From IMG/VR virus record IMGVR_UViG_3300030116_002323, positions 1-25,431 of that record: a stretch of 25,431 nt of DNA; one strand, 5' to 3'. This DNA comes from a virus. The notes under the pieces are model-generated. The model searched no databases. It saw only the letters and a program-made list of their open reading frames with translations, and was not told the origin of the DNA. Shown piece by piece: positions 1-6,472 of this stretch. How positions within the stretch are numbered: the first letter of the stretch is position 1; each line of letters opens with the position of its first letter. The position numbers and the translations under genes are program-made.

Positions 1-154
1 CTATTTCTACTAACGACTGTAGACCTGCTTCAGATACAGCCCCAAATCCTTCCATATTTTCTAAAATACTTGTATAGGCATTTAATAATATTTCTATGTC
101 TCCCTGTAGGTTTAATGTATTTAAGATGTAATCCTCAAAATCTATAGCACTTAA
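1..154. repeat. Left copy of the 154-bp terminal overlap
   Basis: Positions 1-154 match 25278-25431 at 151 of 154 bases. The differences are at 22 (G here, A in the right copy), 41 (C, T) and 77 (G, A). All three are synonymous in the minus-strand MuF gene that spans the junction (CTA/TTA Leu, GGG/GGA Gly, GCC/GCT Ala). The simplest reading is a circular or circularly permuted genome whose assembly overlaps itself, with variants from the phage population, so the real genome is about 25,277 bp. A physical direct terminal repeat is possible, but the mismatches argue against it. Confidence 0.9.
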
Positions 155-283
155 AATCCTAGATATATCCTCCTTAGTATATCCTTGACTTTTTAAGTCT
201 ATAACTTGCTGTGCTAAATCTCTTTGCACTCTTTCTATTGCAGATCCAAACTTATCTGATGCACTGTCTATAATCTTACTCAT
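1..283 (-). CDS. MuF-type head morphogenesis protein, N-terminal part (continues at the right end)
   Basis: The reading frame opens with ATG at 283, 8 bases inside the end of the portal gene, and runs off the left edge. Joined with 24793-25277 across the circular junction it gives a 255-residue protein; this part holds about the first 94 residues, starting MSKIIDSASDKFGSAIERVQ. The N-terminal section is helical with charged amphipathic stretches and no membrane segment. MuF proteins are minor head proteins encoded just after the portal in SPP1- and Mu-like phages, and this one follows the portal directly. The window cuts the gene; it is not a broken gene. Family assignment rests on the C-terminal half. 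Confidence 0.8.
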   Translation of the reverse strand, partial: MSKIIDSASDKFGSAIERVQRDLAQQVIDLKSQGYTKEDISRILSAIDFEDYILNTLNLQGDIEILLNAYTSILENMEGFGAVSEAGLQSLVEI

Positions 284-1595
284 TTACTGGCTTTTCTAAA
301 GCTTGTAATAAACCATTCGACTGTGTAGATTGTGGATTATTTATGTTTTTATTATTTAATATTATTTCCTCAGCTCCTTCTCTTGTTAGTTCTGCATCTT
401 TAGACATTAAATAGTCTACTGGAGTAGCAAGGTTGTTGCTAAATAACCAGTCCCATTTATTTCTCTCATTTTCAGGATCAGGAAACTCAATCTCTGTAAA
501 GTTAATAAAGATGTTATCAGGCATATTGATACCAGTCTCTGCAAGAGCAATTTGCTTTTCAATTTTATATATATGCTTTTCAAGTTGTCTAAATTTCTCA
601 ACAGCATCCTCTCTGCTTTCCATTAACTCTAAATTATTTAATTTTATAGCTACACCTGACTGATTGCCATTAACTCCCCAATCAAAACTCATGTGATGAT
701 TAGTAGATAATAATGTTAATTGATCTTTAATAGCATCTATAGAGGGCTGTATGTTAGTCTGTGGGTTTACACTATACATGTTACCATCTTCAATAACAGA
801 TAATTTATTTAATCCTATTTGTATATTATTAGCATCTACTCTACCATTACAGGCTAAAATACCATCTGACATCCTTAACTTAAATGCTAACTGTGTTAAT
901 TGCTGATCTATCTGCTTGTTAGTTTGTGCTATGTCAAATCCTTCTCCAGTAGTCCAAAAATTATCTATTGAGTCATTATGTAAAAATACAAATGGTAAAA
1001 TACCATAAGGATTAACACCATCTTCATTACCTTCCATGTGCATTATCTTACCATTATAATTAAACATATAATGCTCAGTGTCAGACCAATATACATAAGT
1101 CATGTCTTTAACATCACCTCTAGATCCTGATGGATGCCCTAAACAATACACAATGCCTATAGGATCCATAAAGTTATCATCACTAAATACAGGCTCAAAC
1201 TCTAATACTGGCTCATAAGTAAACCCATTACCATTCCATGCTATTCTTACAGCTATAGTCCCTAATAAATTGTGTATTCGTTCTATTTTTTTTAGCTTGT
1301 AATCTTTTTGACCAATTAGATCATAATACTTATCTGTGTCTATTGTTCTATTAGGACTATTTTTATATACTAGACTTATTCTATCTATTAATCTTTTAGT
1401 AATTTTTGATGTATATATATCTATCTCATTATTAATAGAGCCTTTAAATTTATCTTCTATGTATTTAGCAGTGTTATCATAAGTATAGTAGTCTATTGCC
1501 ATAGTTCTCTCAGCGAAAAATCTATCTATAATATCACCTTTATATTTTTGGAGAGTCTCCTCCATCATTTGTCCTGCATTACTATATATAATCAT
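276..1595 (-). CDS. Portal protein (SPP1 gp6-like)
   Basis: 439 residues. Its ATG at 1595 overlaps the end of the large terminase gene (ATGA), and its own stop overlaps the MuF start by 8 bases. The portal forms the dodecameric ring at the capsid vertex through which DNA is packaged and to which terminase and connector bind. Position immediately after terminase, length near 440, an N-terminal helical region, a central beta-rich wing region around residues 120-220 (FEPVFSDDNF, PYGILPFVFLHND), then long helices around 290-360 with LTLLSTNHHMSFDWGVNG and SGVAIKLNNLELMESREDAV fit the SPP1-type portal family. The C-terminus (from about 405) is Asn/Gln-rich and probably flexible. Recognised from pattern and context. 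Confidence 0.88.
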   Translation of the reverse strand: MIIYSNAGQMMEETLQKYKGDIIDRFFAERTMAIDYYTYDNTAKYIEDKFKGSINNEIDIYTSKITKRLIDRISLVYKNSPNRTIDTDKYYDLIGQKDYKLKKIERIHNLLGTIAVRIAWNGNGFTYEPVLEFEPVFSDDNFMDPIGIVYCLGHPSGSRGDVKDMTYVYWSDTEHYMFNYNGKIMHMEGNEDGVNPYGILPFVFLHNDSIDNFWTTGEGFDIAQTNKQIDQQLTQLAFKLRMSDGILACNGRVDANNIQIGLNKLSVIEDGNMYSVNPQTNIQPSIDAIKDQLTLLSTNHHMSFDWGVNGNQSGVAIKLNNLELMESREDAVEKFRQLEKHIYKIEKQIALAETGINMPDNIFINFTEIEFPDPENERNKWDWLFSNNLATPVDYLMSKDAELTREGAEEIILNNKNINNPQSTQSNGLLQALEKPVNE

Positions 1596-2803
1596 AAATT
1601 AAAAGTCCTTGTTACTGGAGGTCTTACTGGGTGTCTATAATGTAGACCATAAGTAGCAGAGTCTAAAGCATGAGTCCTCCTTATATCTGTCTTATCTATA
1701 CCTCCATTTTTATCTCTACCACATAACTCAAAATCTTTAATTAACTCTACACACTTAGGATCTACAGTAAGTTTTATAGATCCAGTAGCATCTTTAAGCT
1801 TGTAATTCAGTGCACTTATTCTATCTCTATGTGTTGGTGCTTTTCTAGCTGATATTACATTAAATCCGTAAGCTCTTAATATATCAAAATCACTACCACT
1901 AACAGATGTAGTGGATCTAGCTGATCCTGATGGATCAGGATATATATCCTTAACATGATTCCATTTTTCTTTTATTTTTCTTGCCATTTCATCAGTATTA
2001 CTATTAGTTAATCTAATCTCATCATAATAATGCAGTGTCCCATCACTAAACTCACTGCATAACACACTGCTCATATAATCACAATTAAAGTCTATGCCTA
2101 TCCATTTATAATGACCTAACTCATTAGCTTTCTTAACATGGGTATCTCTATCAAAATTATAAGCTACTCTATTTCCTGCTGATTCAAATGTAGCCTCAAA
2201 CTCCTGCCTAAAAGTCCTTTTATCCATAGATCTTTTAGCTTTATTTATTTCTTCAATAGGCACAAATCCACCATCTACTGTTTTAAATTGCCATGATTTC
2301 CAATCCTTATCAGATCCCTGACCTTTTAAAAATATATCATAGAAATGGTTATGACCATCAGGAGTCCCTATAAATAATGCACTAGAGTTTAATGTATCTA
2401 CTAATGATGGATATATTATTTCCTCCCACACATTAGGCTTCATAAAAGCATACTCATCTAATACCACTCTAGACAGTGAAACACCTCTAAGAGAGTCCTC
2501 ATTATCTGCACCTTTTATAGCTATTTCTGCTCCATTATTAAATTTAATACTTAAATCACTTTCATTAATTTTTAAGTGAGGTCTCCCACCAAGTAAGTTC
2601 TTTAGTAGAGGAAATATCACCATCCTCCCCTGCCTGTATGTAGGCATAATAATCCACCTTCTCTCCTGACTCTGTAATGAACCATTCAATATATATAGGA
2701 GGCTTAGACTTGTCTTTCCAAATCTTCTCCCTGCCACAATACATTTCCATCTGCTCTGATGGTTCAGGATCTTCCTGATATTCTTGGTCGTAACTAGATT
2801 CAA
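1592..2803 (-). CDS. terL: Terminase large subunit (ATPase and nuclease)
   Basis: 403 residues. This is the packaging motor: an ATPase translocates DNA into the prohead and a nuclease cuts the concatemer. Visible motifs are Walker A AGRRFGKT (24-31), Walker B VVLDEY (113-118), a coupling-type motif GTPDG (146-150), and RNase H-fold nuclease acidic residues at D238 (GIDFN), D290 (DPSG) and D381 (HALDSATYG). Length is normal for a compact TerL. The start is a TTG at 2803 embedded in the TTGA that ends the small terminase gene; no ATG lies before the Walker A motif, so translational coupling is likely. All key residues appear present. Confidence 0.95.
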   Translation of the reverse strand: MNLVTTKNIRKILNHQSRWKCIVAGRRFGKTSLSLLYILNGSLQSQERRWIIMPTYRQGRMVIFPLLKNLLGGRPHLKINESDLSIKFNNGAEIAIKGADNEDSLRGVSLSRVVLDEYAFMKPNVWEEIIYPSLVDTLNSSALFIGTPDGHNHFYDIFLKGQGSDKDWKSWQFKTVDGGFVPIEEINKAKRSMDKRTFRQEFEATFESAGNRVAYNFDRDTHVKKANELGHYKWIGIDFNCDYMSSVLCSEFSDGTLHYYDEIRLTNSNTDEMARKIKEKWNHVKDIYPDPSGSARSTTSVSGSDFDILRAYGFNVISARKAPTHRDRISALNYKLKDATGSIKLTVDPKCVELIKDFELCGRDKNGGIDKTDIRRTHALDSATYGLHYRHPVRPPVTRTFNL

Positions 2804-3129
2804 TTATTTTCAATGCCTTCAATATCAAGGATTTTAATTGGTTCAATTTCTTGAGTTTGGACTCTTTCAATAGCTTTCCCTTCTGTTCTATCAGCTATGA
2901 ACTGGACTGCCCATGCTTTACCCTGTATAGCATATTTATAAACATTTTGCATAACTACATCTATTTTTCTATCACCACTGTCCTGCTGTTCTTCACCTAT
3001 ATGCTTTAATATATCAGCTATAGATATAGATCCTTTAGGTCTGCCTTTACCTGCTTTATTACCTGCTATAAATTGACCTTTAGAGTTACGGTCTGCACCG
3101 TTTTTACCGTTATTTGACGGTTTGTCCAT
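2800..3129 (-). CDS. Terminase small subunit-like protein (DUF5681-like)
   Basis: 109 residues, ATG at 3129 with a GAGG ribosome binding site just upstream. The N-terminus is rich in Asn, Lys and Gly and contains QFIAGNKAGKGRPKGS (about 19-34), the basic motif seen in DUF5681-type phage proteins next to terminase genes. A helical region follows (IADILKHIGEE; KAWAVQFIADRTEGKAIERV about 70-90). The small subunit binds the packaging site and loads the large subunit; gene order directly before terL supports this. The first 15 codons hold four of the roughly 36 CpG dinucleotides of the whole genome, an oddity described separately. Assignment is by motif and position. Confidence 0.75.
   Translation of the reverse strand: MDKPSNNGKNGADRNSKGQFIAGNKAGKGRPKGSISIADILKHIGEEQQDSGDRKIDVVMQNVYKYAIQGKAWAVQFIADRTEGKAIERVQTQEIEPIKILDIEGIENN
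3088..3121. other. Phased ACCGT/ACGGT cluster, candidate packaging (pac/cos) site
   Basis: Four five-base motifs occur on the plus strand: ACGGT 3088-3092, ACCGT 3097-3101, ACCGT 3106-3110, ACGGT 3117-3121. Their CpG centres are 10, 9 and 10 bp apart, close to one helical turn. Neighbouring motifs also form inverted pairs, so short hairpins are possible in RNA. They lie inside codons 3-14 of the small terminase gene, and the CpGs fall both inside codons (CCG, CGT) and across codon borders (AAC GGT), which suggests constraint on DNA rather than protein. Headful phages such as SPP1 keep pac in or near the small terminase gene. Function is inferred. Confidence 0.45.
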
Positions 3130-3272
3130 ATTACCTCATTTATTGTGGTTAGCTAACCATAAAAAGTCTATTTTTAGTATCTGCACCAATATTATTACTT
3201 TATCACAGTTTTAAGGCTTAGACTGTTCCTATATATATAAGGCTAGGTTTAGGGTGTTTTTTGCATATTATT
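3130..3272. promoter_or_regulatory. Non-coding gap with a 14-bp perfect palindrome before the terminase genes
   Basis: This 143-base gap carries no convincing gene. A perfect palindrome, TGGTTAGCTAACCA, sits at 3146-3159, 17 bases upstream of the small terminase ATG and just before its GAGG ribosome binding site. With no loop it looks more like an operator for a dimeric protein than a terminator. The rest is AT-rich, including a TATATATATA stretch near 3232-3240. A late promoter here is plausible because the head operon starts after it, but I could not define a clear -35/-10 pair. The neighbouring HTH-like gene (3273-3587) is a candidate binder. Confidence 0.4.
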
Positions 3273-3587
3273 TTATTTATATATATTTTTTATAGCTATT
3301 ATAGTCTGCTTTCTAATTCTGCTTATCTGACTAATACTATAATAATTTTTTAAAAATATACTAATATCATCTAAAGTATATCCTTTAATAGTTAATTCTA
3401 TTATTATTATTTGATTTTTATTTAGGTAGGATTTAAGGTAACTCCATTCTAGATCCCAATTATCATCAGAGACACCTATAGCCTGTAAAAGTCTATCCTT
3501 AAATTTATAATCTCTTACAGGTTTTTGACTTTCAGCCTTTTGAAAGTCTATTAATGTTACTTTTTTACTCCAGTCTATTGATGGCAA
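3273..3587 (-). CDS. Small HTH-like protein upstream of terminase, candidate regulator
   Basis: 104 residues from a TTG at 3587, overlapping the end of the nuclease gene by 23 bases; no ATG is available near the start and the ribosome binding site is weak, so the exact start is uncertain. The C-terminal half (about 58-100) reads IELTIKGYTLDDISIFLKNYYSIS then QISRIRKQTIIAI, which looks like a helix-turn-helix of the sigma region 4 or ArpU type: a helix, a short turn, then a basic recognition-like helix. It is the last gene before the gap that precedes the terminase operon, the position of late regulators in many phages. Function is inferred from shape and position only. Confidence 0.45.
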   Translation of the reverse strand: MPSIDWSKKVTLIDFQKAESQKPVRDYKFKDRLLQAIGVSDDNWDLEWSYLKSYLNKNQIIIIELTIKGYTLDDISIFLKNYYSISQISRIRKQTIIAIKNIYK

Positions 3588-3870
3588 GGGTATCTATAAA
3601 GTCATCATAGTCTATTAACATTAAAGCTCTCCCATTATCTTCTCTAAAACATACTGCATCTACACCATCAGGAATCTGTAAATAAGATGCTATTTTTTTT
3701 CTCCTTTTGCATTGTATATTCCAATCCCCTACCACTATATCTACCTCTGAGCATTTACCTAATGACCTCCCATCACTAGCATAAGCTCTCTGACTAGGTA
3801 TTCCTTTTGTTTTAGCCTTATTTACACACTCTCTCTCAAATCCATTCCCTTTTACTTTGCTACTATTCAT
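3565..3870 (-). CDS. PD-(D/E)XK nuclease, Holliday junction resolvase-like
   Basis: 101 residues. I place the start at the ATG at 3870, preceded by GGAG at 6 bases, rather than the upstream ATG at 3900, which would overlap the previous gene by 38 bases with no comparable site. Visible core: GNGFERE with E12, SEVDIVV with D44, then IQCKRR with Q53 and K55, matching the E...D...(E/Q)xK core of resolvase and VRR-NUC-like nucleases. The Gln where the catalytic Glu normally sits is notable. RAYASDGRS (28-36) resembles the loop before the Asp in archaeal Hjr-type enzymes. Likely role is resolving branched replication or packaging intermediates, together with the ERF protein encoded upstream. Confidence 0.65.
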   Translation of the reverse strand: MNSSKVKGNGFERECVNKAKTKGIPSQRAYASDGRSLGKCSEVDIVVGDWNIQCKRRKKIASYLQIPDGVDAVCFREDNGRALMLIDYDDFIDTLAINRLE

Positions 3871-4063
3871 ATCTAACTCCACCCTGATTATAATGATCAT
3901 TAAATGTGTCTACACATTCTTTTAATTGATTATTAGTAGGAGAATTTACACTATATAAATGCTTACCATCTGCACTATTTAATTTAGTTAATGGTTCATT
4001 TTTATAATATAATCCTAACCCTGCATGATTTAAAAACACCTCTAATACTCTTAACATTATCAT
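3863..4063 (-). CDS. Hypothetical protein, 66 residues
   Basis: ATG at 4063 with GGAG six bases upstream; a second in-frame ATG follows two codons later. The stop overlaps the nuclease gene start by 8 bases, the pattern of a coupled phage operon. The protein is soluble-looking, with a hydrophobic N-terminal helix (LRVLEVFLNHAGLGLYY), a central beta-like part (DGKHLYSVNSPTNNQ) and a C-terminal helix (LKECVDTFNDHYNQG). I do not recognise a family. Its place between replication and nuclease genes suggests an early accessory function, nothing more specific. Confidence 0.6.
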   Translation of the reverse strand: MIMLRVLEVFLNHAGLGLYYKNEPLTKLNSADGKHLYSVNSPTNNQLKECVDTFNDHYNQGGVRYE

Positions 4064-4079
4064 TTATTACTCCTTATTA

Positions 4080-4331
4080 TTATTTATAAAATCTTACTTG
4101 ACTATCAGCATTTACAGTATCATCTGTAATTAATTTTAATCCAGTTACTCTAGTTCCTACACCTTTATCTATACCCTGAGCCCATTTTTTAGCATTTCTA
4201 AAACCCTTAACTACATCAGTCTTACACCATTTACCATTATCTAATACTATTTCAATTCTAGTATAAAAATTTTTACCTGATTTAGTAGGCTGTAAAGAAT
4301 GTATTTTTTTAATGTGTCCTTTATGTGTCAT
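4080..4331 (-). CDS. Hypothetical basic protein, 83 residues
   Basis: ATG at 4331 with TAGGAG upstream. The sequence is basic and looks like a small beta-barrel or OB-like fold: VxSLQPTKSGKNFYTRIEIVLDNGKW-type strands (10-36), then NAKKWAQGIDKGVGTRVTGL with a turn-rich stretch, then a final strand with DSQVRFYK. The pattern of alternating strands and a Gly-Val-Gly turn suggests nucleic acid binding, but no family is recognised. Preceded by a 119-base non-coding gap with repeated TGTGTAT motifs that could control it. Confidence 0.6.
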   Translation of the reverse strand: MTHKGHIKKIHSLQPTKSGKNFYTRIEIVLDNGKWCKTDVVKGFRNAKKWAQGIDKGVGTRVTGLKLITDDTVNADSQVRFYK

Positions 4332-4450
4332 TTTAATCTCCTAATATGTTTTTTTATGTGTATATTGTGTATTCTCCTCTTGAAATAAAATTTTCAATGT
4401 GTATTAAATACACTAAATACACAAATGTAGTTTATATAACATAATCTCCT
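4332..4450. promoter_or_regulatory. Non-coding gap with repeated TGTGTAT motifs
   Basis: No gene is supported in this 119-base gap. The 7-mer TGTGTAT occurs on the plus strand at 4357-4363, 4366-4372 and 4398-4404, and inverted (ATACACA) at 4417-4423, with a partial inverted copy at 4408-4413. The arms GTGTATT and AATACAC at 4399-4413 form a 7-bp dyad with a one-base centre. Such a cluster upstream of a gene resembles an operator array or a structured leader. A ribosome-binding-site-like GAGGAG (4376-4381 on the minus strand) lies in the gap with no usable start. Function is inferred. Confidence 0.35.
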
Positions 4451-4765
4451 TTATTTGCATTTAGGGCATATTTCCCTAATTAATTTATAAGTAGGTAATG
4501 ATCCTTTATCCCAAAAATCATACATATTATTTATTTTTTTAAGTCTTGAGTAATTACTAGGCTTTCTTAGCCATGTGCACTCACATACATTACAAAATTT
4601 AGGAGGCTTAGATATATAATCCTGTCTATTTAAAGCATCTATATTATCATTAACTCTATAATCTTTAGGATACCACCACCCATTATCTATATCTGTTTTT
4701 TCCAGTTTTTGAGTATGTTTTTTACATCCTTTTGACTTGCTATGTTTTGTGATGATTTTTTCCAT
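4451..4765 (-). CDS. Small CxxC zinc-ribbon-like protein
   Basis: 104 residues. It starts at ATG 4765 inside the replication gene and overlaps it by 79 bases in another frame; no later usable ATG precedes the conserved-looking part, so the overlap appears real, though a non-ATG start nearer 4690 cannot be excluded. The N-terminus is very basic (KHSKSKGCKKHTQK). Two CxxC pairs, CNVC at about 58-61 and CPKC at the extreme C-terminus (100-103), could hold one zinc ion. A double-tryptophan DNGWWYPKDYR precedes them. Small zinc-binding proteins of this kind are common in phage early regions, often with nucleic acid roles, but the function here is unknown. Confidence 0.6.
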   Translation of the reverse strand: MEKIITKHSKSKGCKKHTQKLEKTDIDNGWWYPKDYRVNDNIDALNRQDYISKPPKFCNVCECTWLRKPSNYSRLKKINNMYDFWDKGSLPTYKLIREICPKCK

Positions 4766-5469
4766 TGTTCCTGAAACACCTTATTCTGTTTTTTTTCATT
4801 AATATGCCTAATATCTTCATCTGATATATTTATAGTCTCATCTATTTCATCTAACCATCTTTCTTGATTTAAAAAAGTAGTTGGATGAGGTATATAAGCA
4901 CCTCCATCAGATTTCCAATTATCAGAAATTAAATATTTTTTAAGACCATTAACAATGTCATTATATTTATCTTCTAATTTTCTTGAGATCCATATCTGTC
5001 TAGCTTTCTTTTTAGATTTTTTATTAGGATACTGCATCCAAAATAGATCAAAATTAGGTATATTATTATTATTTATTACATTCTTACCTTTATTGTATGT
5101 GGTTGCTGACTGGTTGCTCTGTGGTTTTTTATTGGTTACAGTATCCTGAAAGTTATTGTAATTACAGATAGTTAAGTGTGTTAGATTAGTGGTTAGATTT
5201 TTATTAATCATTTTTAGTTTTTCAAGTAAATTAATATAAGTCCTGACTTTCTGCCTAGACCATCCCCATCTGTTTTGTAAAAATTTAACTGACCTTAACA
5301 CTTCACCTCTTTTACAAGTGTAGACAGTGCCTTTAATTAATACATCTGTAGTTTTATGATTAGCTAATAAAAGTAAATCTATCCAAGCTCTAGCTTTATC
5401 ATAAGGCTTAGTATCCCATAAAGGATTATCTTGTATTGATCTATAAAGCTTAATAAATCCATTATTCAT
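4687..5469 (-). CDS. Phage replication initiator/organizer protein (winged-helix N-terminus)
   Basis: 260 residues, ATG at 5469 with AGGAG upstream. Residues 1-110 look like the winged-helix N-terminal domain of phage replisome organizers: NGFIKLYRSIQDNPLW, then ARAWIDLLLLANH, a beta turn with KRGEVLRSVKFL, and RWGWSRQKVRTYINLLEKLKM as the DNA-contacting helices. A polar linker with NNNN follows. Residues about 142-215 have the C-terminal module typical of these proteins: DLFWMQYPNKKSKKKARQIW and GGAYIPHPTTFLNQERWLDE. Such proteins bind the origin and load host helicase, as lambda O or DnaD-like proteins do. No phage helicase or polymerase was found, so it probably recruits host machinery. 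The origin may lie in or near this gene. Confidence 0.8.
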   Translation of the reverse strand: MNNGFIKLYRSIQDNPLWDTKPYDKARAWIDLLLLANHKTTDVLIKGTVYTCKRGEVLRSVKFLQNRWGWSRQKVRTYINLLEKLKMINKNLTTNLTHLTICNYNNFQDTVTNKKPQSNQSATTYNKGKNVINNNNIPNFDLFWMQYPNKKSKKKARQIWISRKLEDKYNDIVNGLKKYLISDNWKSDGGAYIPHPTTFLNQERWLDEIDETINISDEDIRHINEKKQNKVFQEQWKKSSQNIASQKDVKNILKNWKKQI

Positions 5470-5557
5470 ATAATACTCCTAGAGAGGAGGGACACAGGTT
5501 ATATAACACCTCATGAGGAGCGACAAATAAGGTAACCCATGCCCCTATAATTAACAT
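5462..5557 (-). CDS. Possible 31-residue ORF in the gap before the replication gene
   Basis: An uninterrupted frame from ATG 5557 to TAA 5462-5464 fills the gap exactly and overlaps the next ATG by 8 bases, the spacing used by real genes in this genome. It would encode a short hydrophobic peptide beginning MLIIGAWVTLFVAP. Against it: no properly spaced ribosome binding site, and the same stretch is full of palindromes that could explain the sequence. It may equally be a non-coding control region. Confidence 0.25.
   Translation of the reverse strand: MLIIGAWVTLFVAPHEVLYNLCPSSLGVLYE
5476..5518. promoter_or_regulatory. Three adjacent dyads in front of the replication gene
   Basis: Three inverted repeats sit in 43 bases: CTCCT-AGAG-AGGAG at 5476-5489, the palindrome GTTATATAAC at 5498-5507, and the palindrome CCTCATGAGG at 5509-5518. 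On the minus strand the first stem would pair the AGGAG ribosome binding site of the replication gene (start 5469) with an upstream CTCCT, which could reduce its translation. The GAGCGACA motif at 5518-5525 adjoins the last palindrome. Roles as RNA control element, operator or origin repeats are all possible. Confidence 0.35.
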
Positions 5558-5558
5558 T

Positions 5559-5810
5559 CTAAAAAGGTATCTCCTCAGTTACCTTTTCTTCATTTTCATT
5601 TACTAAATCAGGTGTCAGATTAGTAACATCTATAACTGGCTTAAATTTTAAGCTTAGGTATTTTTTACCATTACTAGCCTCATTTTTCCATGCACTAATA
5701 TAATATACTGCTCCATCTATATTAGCTTTACCAGTTAAATCAGGTGATTTTTCCTTAGTTTTTTCAGCAGGAAATAGAGCACCTGTATCTAATTTATGCT
5801 CATAGCTCAT
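5559..5810 (-). CDS. SSB-like OB-fold protein (DUF736-like)
   Basis: 83 residues, ATG at 5810, three bases from the end of the ERF gene. The pattern DTGALFPAEKTKEKSPDLTG (8-27), then IDGAVYYISAWKNEASNGKK (31-50) and YLSLKFKP matches the small DUF736-type proteins: a TGALF start, a PDLTG turn and an ISAWK..GKKYLSLKF strand pair. These are considered small single-strand-binding-like OB-fold proteins. The acidic C-terminus ending in EEIPF resembles the EEIPF-type tail of bacterial SSB, the segment that recruits repair and replication partners. Its neighbours, ERF and the replication protein, support a recombination/replication role. Confidence 0.65.
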   Translation of the reverse strand: MSYEHKLDTGALFPAEKTKEKSPDLTGKANIDGAVYYISAWKNEASNGKKYLSLKFKPVIDVTNLTPDLVNENEEKVTEEIPF

Positions 5811-5813
5811 ATT

Positions 5814-6371
5814 TTAAAAATCCTCCATGTTTATTGTTTTAGGTTTATGTTTAATTACTTTAGGCTTATCTAATGATAGCTCATTACCATCATCATCTAC
5901 CTGCCCTAATCCTAGCACAGCAGTCAATAAATATCTCCTGCCATAAGTCATAGCCTGACCTATAGAATGTGGTGTTACATTCCCCTGCCTGTCCTTTATA
6001 GGCATCATTAACTCTGACTCTATAAACTCTCCTGATACATGCAGTAATTTAGTAGTAACGAAAAAAACACCATCTATAAATTTAGATCCTTGTGTGATTG
6101 CTATATCATATTTAGGCAATATATTTAATGCAGTCTCTAACACTGCTGAAAGATCAGCATAATCACTGCCAAAATGTGGATTTTTAGCATTTTTTTTAAC
6201 ACCTTTAGATAATTCTTTTTGTGCCTGTGCTAATTTATAATTAATTAATATTAAAGGACTTGTTTTAGCCTCTTTAATAATTTTATTAAAATGATCTCTT
6301 TGATAATTTAACATATCCTCTAGATCTTCTATAGCCTCTTTTTGCTTTTTATTTTCATATTTTAAAGTCAT
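5814..6371 (-). CDS. erf: ERF-family single-strand annealing recombinase
   Basis: 185 residues, ATG at 6371 overlapping the preceding small gene by ATGA. Family features: an N-terminal helix LINYKLAQAQKELSKG (about 43-58), the YADLSAVLETALNILPKYD segment where ERF proteins carry the conserved YADL motif, and near the C-terminus IGQAMTYGRRYLLTAVLGLGQ followed by DDDGNE, the T-Y-x-R-R-Y signature. ERF proteins anneal complementary single strands; in P22 the protein helps circularise terminally redundant DNA. That role suits this genome if it is packaged by headful. The C-terminal tail is short and basic, as usual. Confidence 0.85.
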   Translation of the reverse strand: MTLKYENKKQKEAIEDLEDMLNYQRDHFNKIIKEAKTSPLILINYKLAQAQKELSKGVKKNAKNPHFGSDYADLSAVLETALNILPKYDIAITQGSKFIDGVFFVTTKLLHVSGEFIESELMMPIKDRQGNVTPHSIGQAMTYGRRYLLTAVLGLGQVDDDGNELSLDKPKVIKHKPKTINMEDF

Positions 6372-6472
6372 TTTTTAGCTCCTTTTTTATGTTTAAAAAT
6401 TCTATCATACTCCTTAGCAAAATGCTTAGACCATTTTACTCTCTGCTCACTACCTTTACCATTTAATTTCAT
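6368..6472 (-). CDS. Tiny basic protein, 34 residues
   Basis: Found between the zinc-ribbon gene and erf; both junctions are ATGA overlaps (start 6472, stop 6368-6370), which strongly suggests a real translated gene. The product is highly basic, with KWSKHFAKEYDRIFKHKKGA in its second half, probably one amphipathic helix. No family recognised. It might be a nucleic-acid-binding or host-interaction peptide, but the sequence does not say. Confidence 0.55.
   Translation of the reverse strand: MKLNGKGSEQRVKWSKHFAKEYDRIFKHKKGAKK

Noticed and set aside
2565-2870. A 101-residue minus-strand frame overlapping terminase genes
   Set aside because: It covers the large terminase N-terminus, including part of the ATPase core, and the end of the small terminase gene in another frame; those readings are well supported and this one has no recognised motif.
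4955-5149. Hydrophobic plus-strand frame over the replication gene
   Set aside because: Antisense to a strongly supported gene; hydrophobicity is what antisense of Lys/Asn-rich AT-rich coding sequence yields.
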